A stretch of DNA of 8,135 nucleotides from Dysgonomonas sp. (lineage in GTDB: Bacteria > Bacteroidota > Bacteroidia > Bacteroidales > Dysgonomonadaceae). Made by a program: the position numbers and the translations under genes. The stretch lies in NCBI GenBank assembly GCA_030151105.1, contig JASLEN010000371.1:1-8135 (forward strand), read 5' to 3'. The notes under the pieces are model-generated. The model searched no databases. It had not been told where the DNA came from and was given only the letters and a program-made list of their open reading frames with translations. Positions 4,768-8,135 of this stretch are shown here, piece after piece; positions within the stretch are counted from its first letter, which is position 1, and every line of letters starts with the position of its first letter.

Positions 4768-5541
4768 ATGAAAAATACAGAGTTAACAGCAATACAAATA
4801 GAAAACTTTCCAGCCATCGGAGCACTCGTTATTACGAAACAAGTGATGAACGAAGGAATGCCCCCTCGCTTTATATTGAAGGATAAACCCAGAAACGAGC
4901 AAGATAGTGGATGGGTAATATTCTCGGGCTTCGAGTCCGACGAATATACCGAAGATGCAGATAATTTTGGAGTGTATGATGTTAAGTCTTTACTCAAAGC
5001 ATATCCTGACACTGAATTGGCTGACGTATTATTAAGAGGTTGGATTGGATCTGTATTTGAATACGATGAAGAGGAAAAGATGTGGAGTGAAGTATTGGAC
5101 TACCCTCTCGAAAATGATTACATTAGCACACATCGAATGACAGAAAACTGGATACTAGACATCAATAATCTATTTATTCGACGTGTAGAGGATGATGGAT
5201 GCTTGATGTACACCACAGGCGACAAAACAGTAAGAATTAATGTTTGGGTAGATGAAAAAAGTACTCCCCAAGAAACTTTACAACGATACAAAAAAGATAT
5301 AACAGAACGAGATCAGAGCAAGTCTGAGACTATACAAGAGGTTGACTTATCTGATTCCAAAATCGCTCGCATAGGCTATCAAATCAAAGAAGAGCATGAA
5401 GGAAGAGCCTATAATTTGATTTGCGGTTTCTCTTTCTATGAACAAGAAGTCATACAATCCATGTTCTATTTCGATCATGAAGAAGACATAGATTGGGCAT
5501 TGGAAACTTGGAAAGGCATTAGGTTGTTAAAAGATAGATAA
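4768..5541 (+). CDS. DUF2185/Imm33-like domain protein with an unrecognised second domain
   Basis: This is a 257-residue, acidic, apparently cytosolic protein with no signal peptide or membrane helix. Residues about 18-113 match my recollection of DUF2185 (later called Imm33): a Gly-Trp-Val-Ile-Phe-Ser-Gly-Phe-Glu-Ser-Asp-Glu-Tyr segment (48-60), a Phe-Gly-Val-Tyr-Asp-Val strand (67-72), a Tyr-Pro-Asp turn (79-81) and a Gly-Ser-Val-Phe-Glu-Tyr segment (94-99). The domain was linked with polymorphic-toxin immunity by comparative genomics, but many copies stand alone with unknown roles. Residues about 118-252 look like a compact alpha/beta domain of the PsbP/DcrB/Mog1 sort (an N-terminal Trp-Ile-Leu-Asp-Ile-Asn strand, Val-Arg-Ile-Asn-Val-Trp, a helix, Ala-Arg-Ile-Gly-Tyr, and a C-terminal Trp-rich helix); this is only a structural guess. 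No toxin gene is adjacent. The fabI terminator lies directly upstream, and yciO-like follows after 33 bp. Confidence 0.7.
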   Translation: MKNTELTAIQIENFPAIGALVITKQVMNEGMPPRFILKDKPRNEQDSGWVIFSGFESDEYTEDADNFGVYDVKSLLKAYPDTELADVLLRGWIGSVFEYDEEEKMWSEVLDYPLENDYISTHRMTENWILDINNLFIRRVEDDGCLMYTTGDKTVRINVWVDEKSTPQETLQRYKKDITERDQSKSETIQEVDLSDSKIARIGYQIKEEHEGRAYNLICGFSFYEQEVIQSMFYFDHEEDIDWALETWKGIRLLKDR

Positions 5542-5555
5542 GTAATTTTACTTAT
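5538..5555. repeat. 18-bp dyad over the stop codon and gap before the yciO-like gene
   Basis: ATAAGTAA (5538-5545) and TTACTTAT (5548-5555) are exact reverse complements separated by TT. The left arm includes the TAA stop codon of the preceding gene (5539-5541). As RNA it would fold as a weak 7-bp stem with a 4-nt loop and no T-run, so it is a poor terminator. As DNA it has the form of a symmetric operator 20 bp before the ATG at 5575. Confidence 0.4.
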
Positions 5556-5574
5556 ACCAGATATATAAAAGATT

Positions 5575-6183
5575 ATGATAATAAAATTATACGACGAAAA
5601 TCCGAACGAAAAAGAGATTTCTAAAATTGTAGAAATCTTAAAGAATGGAGGATTGGTCATTTACCCAACAGACACAGTATATGCCATCGGTTGCGATGCC
5701 TTGAATGTGAGAGCAGTAGAGGAAGTTTGCAAGTTGAAAGGAATCAATCCGAACAAGGCAAACCTATCCATTATTTGCTACGATTTGAGCGATATAAGTG
5801 AATATGTGAAAGTGAATAACGACACATTTAAACTGATGAAAAGGAATCTTCCTGGTCCGTTTACATTCATCCTCAACACTACATCTACCCTACCTAAAAT
5901 CTATAAGAATAGAAAAACAGTAGGTATTCGTGTGCCAGACAACAACATAGTTAGAACCTTAGTCAGAGAACTGGGCAATCCTATAATGACAACATCCGTC
6001 AAAGATGATGACGAAGTTGTAGAATATACTACTGACCCCGAATTGATTCACGAGCGCTACGAAAAAGACGTTGATATAGTGATAGATGGCGGTTTTGGAG
6101 GAATAGAGGGTTCTACCATCATTGATTGTAGTGGAGCAGAAATAGAGATAACAAGACAAGGAAAAGGAGAATTACTTTTGTAA
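5575..6183 (+). CDS. YrdC/Sua5-fold protein, YciO-like (L-threonylcarbamoyladenylate synthase family)
   Basis: This 202-residue single-domain cytosolic protein has the YrdC fold. Typical segments are Val-Ile-Tyr-Pro-Thr-Asp-Thr-Val-Tyr-Ala-Ile-Gly-Cys-Asp (28-41), Leu-Ser-Ile-Ile-Cys (64-68), Leu-Pro-Gly-Pro-Phe-Thr-Phe-Ile-Leu (92-100), Gly-Ile-Arg-Val-Pro-Asp (117-122), Ser-Thr-Ile-Ile-Asp (180-184) and a final Arg-Gln-Gly-Lys-Gly (194-198). TsaC/Sua5 proteins make threonylcarbamoyl-AMP for the universal t6A modification of tRNA. Here the usual Lys-x-Arg motif reads Lys53-Leu-Lys55-Gly, and the nucleotide-binding Ser-x-Asn motif reads Ser141-Val-Lys143. Both changes resemble the YciO branch, whose activity in t6A synthesis is weak or uncertain, so automatic labelling as TsaC may mislead. 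It sits in a same-strand run with 33- and 57-bp gaps. Confidence 0.88.
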   Translation: MIIKLYDENPNEKEISKIVEILKNGGLVIYPTDTVYAIGCDALNVRAVEEVCKLKGINPNKANLSIICYDLSDISEYVKVNNDTFKLMKRNLPGPFTFILNTTSTLPKIYKNRKTVGIRVPDNNIVRTLVRELGNPIMTTSVKDDDEVVEYTTDPELIHERYEKDVDIVIDGGFGGIEGSTIIDCSGAEIEITRQGKGELLL

Positions 6184-6240
6184 TTTTTCAAGAAACAACT
6201 ACATTCACTTTTTATATAATAATCATTCAATACTATCAAT

Positions 6241-7749
6241 ATGAAAGAAAATAAAGTCAAACTACTTACATTATTGCTTTCTATCGTATTCATTTTTGCA
6301 GCCTGTTCTGACAAAAATTATGAAACTGATCCTAAAGAAAAAGGTAAGGGAACAACAAATAATGAGAACGCATCAATCAATGAATGGATACACAAAGAGA
6401 TGTCTTTCAGATATTATTGGAATCACGAACTACCATCAATCAGCCAATTGAATCTAAATGATGAACCTAATGATTTCTTTTATAGTTCTCTCTATCGCTA
6501 TAAACAGCCGAAAGGAGATCGCTTTTCTTATATAGAAAATGATGGGCAAATCTTCTGGGCAAGAACTGCCGACACAGCTAAACCCAAAAACGATATAGGA
6601 TTTGAGTTTGCAGCTTACCAAGATATTAGAACTGGAGAAATTACACTATTAGTGACCTACGTCAAAAAAGGAACTGATGCCGAGAAACAAGGTGTGAAAA
6701 GAGGACATTGGATTCATAGTGTAAATAACACAAAGGTGAATGCTGATAATTTTGGTTCTATTCTATACTCTGGAAAGCCTAGCTACAAACTCGAATATTA
6801 TGACCCTATCAAGCAAAAAATGGAGAAGTTAGAGATTCAAGTAAGTAGCTATTATGAAAGTCCTATTCTTCTTAGCAAGATTCTACAAGTAGGGACTAAA
6901 AAAGTTGGATACATCGTTTACAATCGTTTCACAAATGGTGAGACAGACGCCTCTATAGAATATGCTATAGAAATGAATGATGTACTAAAATCATTTGAAG
7001 GAAAAGTTGATGAACTTATTCTAGACCTCAGGTACAATGGAGGTGGACGAGTACTGAGTGGCAATTACATAGCCAGTGCTATAGTTCCCAATAGAGACAC
7101 TGCGAAGAAAATGATTTACACCAAACGTTCTTACAATACAGACTTTGACGCAGACATCAGAAAATACAGCAATTACGATGAGTGGGTGCATGAGTATTTT
7201 CAAGACTATGTTAGCGAAGGCAGAAGAGGAGGCACAAAAGCTCCTATTCCAAGGCTAAACATGAAACGCCTCTATGTGATTACGAGTAAATATACAGCAT
7301 CTGCTAGCGAGCAAATAATAAACGGGCTACGTGCCTACATACAAGTAGAAGTTGTAGGAGAAAAAACAACAGGCAAGAATATGGAATCATATCCAATTGA
7401 GGATGAAACGAATAAAGACAACAAATGGGTCTTACATCCACTCTCATCAGTATCCTACAATAGCAAGGCTACATCCACTGCCGATAATGATTATAGTGAT
7501 GGTTTTCCTCCAACTATAGGAGGAGAAACTTCTGAAATAGGGTTCATCGCAGAACCAGTACATGACTTGGGAGACATTCAAGAACGTCTGCTTTCTATTG
7601 CCATCAATGACATCATGGGCAACAAAATGCGCATGAAGAGAAGTCTCGACAGAAGTGCTATCACGTATGATGAAATAAAACCAATTGGAGCGTCACTAGA
7701 AAGATATCGTAACGAAATGATTATAGATATTCCAAACGGAGAAAATTGA
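6241..7749 (+). CDS. S41-family (C-terminal processing protease-like) lipoprotein peptidase
   Basis: This 502-residue protein starts with a lipoprotein signal: Lys-rich residues 1-7, a hydrophobic core (8-19) and the lipobox Phe-Ala-Ala-Cys22, so it should be lipidated at Cys22 and face the periplasm or cell surface. Residues 24-45 are a polar linker. Residues 46-110 are a helical N-terminal part, 115-200 a PDZ-like domain with Gly-Val-Lys-Arg-Gly-His-Trp-Ile (151-158), and 215-440 the S41 peptidase domain. The latter has Leu-Asp-Leu-Arg-Tyr-Asn-Gly-Gly-Gly (261-269), Thr-Ala-Ser354-Ala-Ser-Glu and Gly-Glu-Lys-Thr-Thr-Gly-Lys379. The Ser354-Lys379 spacing of 25 equals that of the catalytic Ser430-Lys455 pair in E. 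coli Tsp, so the Ser/Lys dyad looks intact. The substrate is unknown. An aspartokinase gene begins 32 bp downstream on the same strand. Confidence 0.93.
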   Translation: MKENKVKLLTLLLSIVFIFAACSDKNYETDPKEKGKGTTNNENASINEWIHKEMSFRYYWNHELPSISQLNLNDEPNDFFYSSLYRYKQPKGDRFSYIENDGQIFWARTADTAKPKNDIGFEFAAYQDIRTGEITLLVTYVKKGTDAEKQGVKRGHWIHSVNNTKVNADNFGSILYSGKPSYKLEYYDPIKQKMEKLEIQVSSYYESPILLSKILQVGTKKVGYIVYNRFTNGETDASIEYAIEMNDVLKSFEGKVDELILDLRYNGGGRVLSGNYIASAIVPNRDTAKKMIYTKRSYNTDFDADIRKYSNYDEWVHEYFQDYVSEGRRGGTKAPIPRLNMKRLYVITSKYTASASEQIINGLRAYIQVEVVGEKTTGKNMESYPIEDETNKDNKWVLHPLSSVSYNSKATSTADNDYSDGFPPTIGGETSEIGFIAEPVHDLGDIQERLLSIAINDIMGNKMRMKRSLDRSAITYDEIKPIGASLERYRNEMIIDIPNGEN

Positions 7750-7781
7750 TAAAGAGTAAAATTTAAAATACACGAAAATAA

Positions 7782-8135
7782 ATGAAAGTAATGAAGTTTG
7801 GCGGAACGTCCGTAGGTTCTGCCGCTAACATTCTCAATGTTAAGAAAATTCTGGGTTCTGTCAATGAACCTGTTGTAGTCGTTGTTTCTGCTTTTAAAGG
7901 CATCACCGACAAACTCTTACTCACCTCCAATTTGGCTGCAAATGGAGATCATTCTTATGCTCGTGAGTTTGACGAAATAATAGAACAACACATGAATGTT
8001 GTTCAACGCCTAGAAATAAGCGATGCGCAACGTGAGGAGCTTACTCAAAAAGTTGACAAGTTGTTAGATGAACTCAGCAAAATATTCAAAGGTGTATTTT
8101 TAATTAACGATTTATCGAAAAAAACATCTGACAAA
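7782..8135 (+). CDS. thrA: Aspartokinase, N-terminal part; probably bifunctional aspartokinase/homoserine dehydrogenase
   Basis: The 118 codons present are cut off by the window's right edge. The start Met-Lys-Val-Met-Lys-Phe-Gly-Gly-Thr-Ser-Val-Gly (1-12) is the aspartokinase nucleotide-binding signature, followed by the Val-Val-Val-Val-Val-Ser-Ala-Phe-Lys-Gly-Ile-Thr-Asp-Lys-Leu segment (31-45). The enzyme phosphorylates L-aspartate, the first step toward lysine, threonine, methionine and diaminopimelate. The stretch Ile-Phe-Lys-Gly-Val-Phe-Leu-Ile-Asn-Asp-Leu-Ser-Lys-Lys-Thr-Ser-Asp (101-117) resembles the ThrA-type fusion of Bacteroidales rather than short LysC enzymes. The homoserine dehydrogenase half lies outside the window, so the fusion is not proven. 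The gap to the upstream peptidase gene is 32 bp with no terminator. Confidence 0.9.
   Translation, partial: MKVMKFGGTSVGSAANILNVKKILGSVNEPVVVVVSAFKGITDKLLLTSNLAANGDHSYAREFDEIIEQHMNVVQRLEISDAQREELTQKVDKLLDELSKIFKGVFLINDLSKKTSDK

Overview
The window looks like chromosomal DNA from a member of the Bacteroidota, most likely order Bacteroidales. It is AT-rich. Shine-Dalgarno-like sequence is seen before only one gene, and several intergenic regions carry matches to the TAnnTTTG -7 element typical of this phylum. The gene set agrees: a bifunctional-nuclease (DUF151) protein, a FabI of the GIIFGALND type, and an aspartokinase whose N-terminus resembles the Bacteroidales ThrA fusion. The genus cannot be fixed from the sequence alone. 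I see no insertion sequence, phage gene, CRISPR array, tRNA or rRNA.

Layout. Bases 1-123 (minus) hold the start of a DUF151 nuclease gene, divergent from a GtrA-type membrane protein gene at 317-799. The gap between them carries two abutting palindromes and good -7 boxes facing both ways. A 258-bp gap (800-1057) follows. It contains a segment that can pair with either of two flanking copies of the same motif, then a perfect 11-bp stem. Next comes a six-helix membrane protein with a C-terminal Nudix-like domain that has lost its catalytic residues (1058-2188). It converges, with overlapping stop codons, on a BASS-family (bile acid:sodium symporter) transporter gene (2185-3084, minus). Upstream of the transporter gene on the same strand is a 73-residue membrane/coiled-coil protein gene (3139-3360). 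Divergent from that is a 117-residue HEXXH protein gene (3422-3775).

The right half is all on the plus strand: fabI with its own promoter (3870-4688), a strong intrinsic terminator, a two-domain DUF2185/Imm33-like protein (4768-5541), a YciO/TsaC-family protein (5575-6183), an S41 lipoprotein protease (6241-7749), and the first 118 codons of an aspartokinase gene, probably thrA (7782 to the window end). The last four genes have gaps of only 32-57 bp and may be co-transcribed, but their products belong to unrelated pathways.

This is mostly housekeeping and conserved-hypothetical sequence. I did not find a clear new multi-gene system. The best leads are the possible switch in the 800-1057 leader, the membrane protein with a dead Nudix domain, the fabI terminator placed almost on top of the next start codon, and the two small proteins between the transporter gene and fabI.
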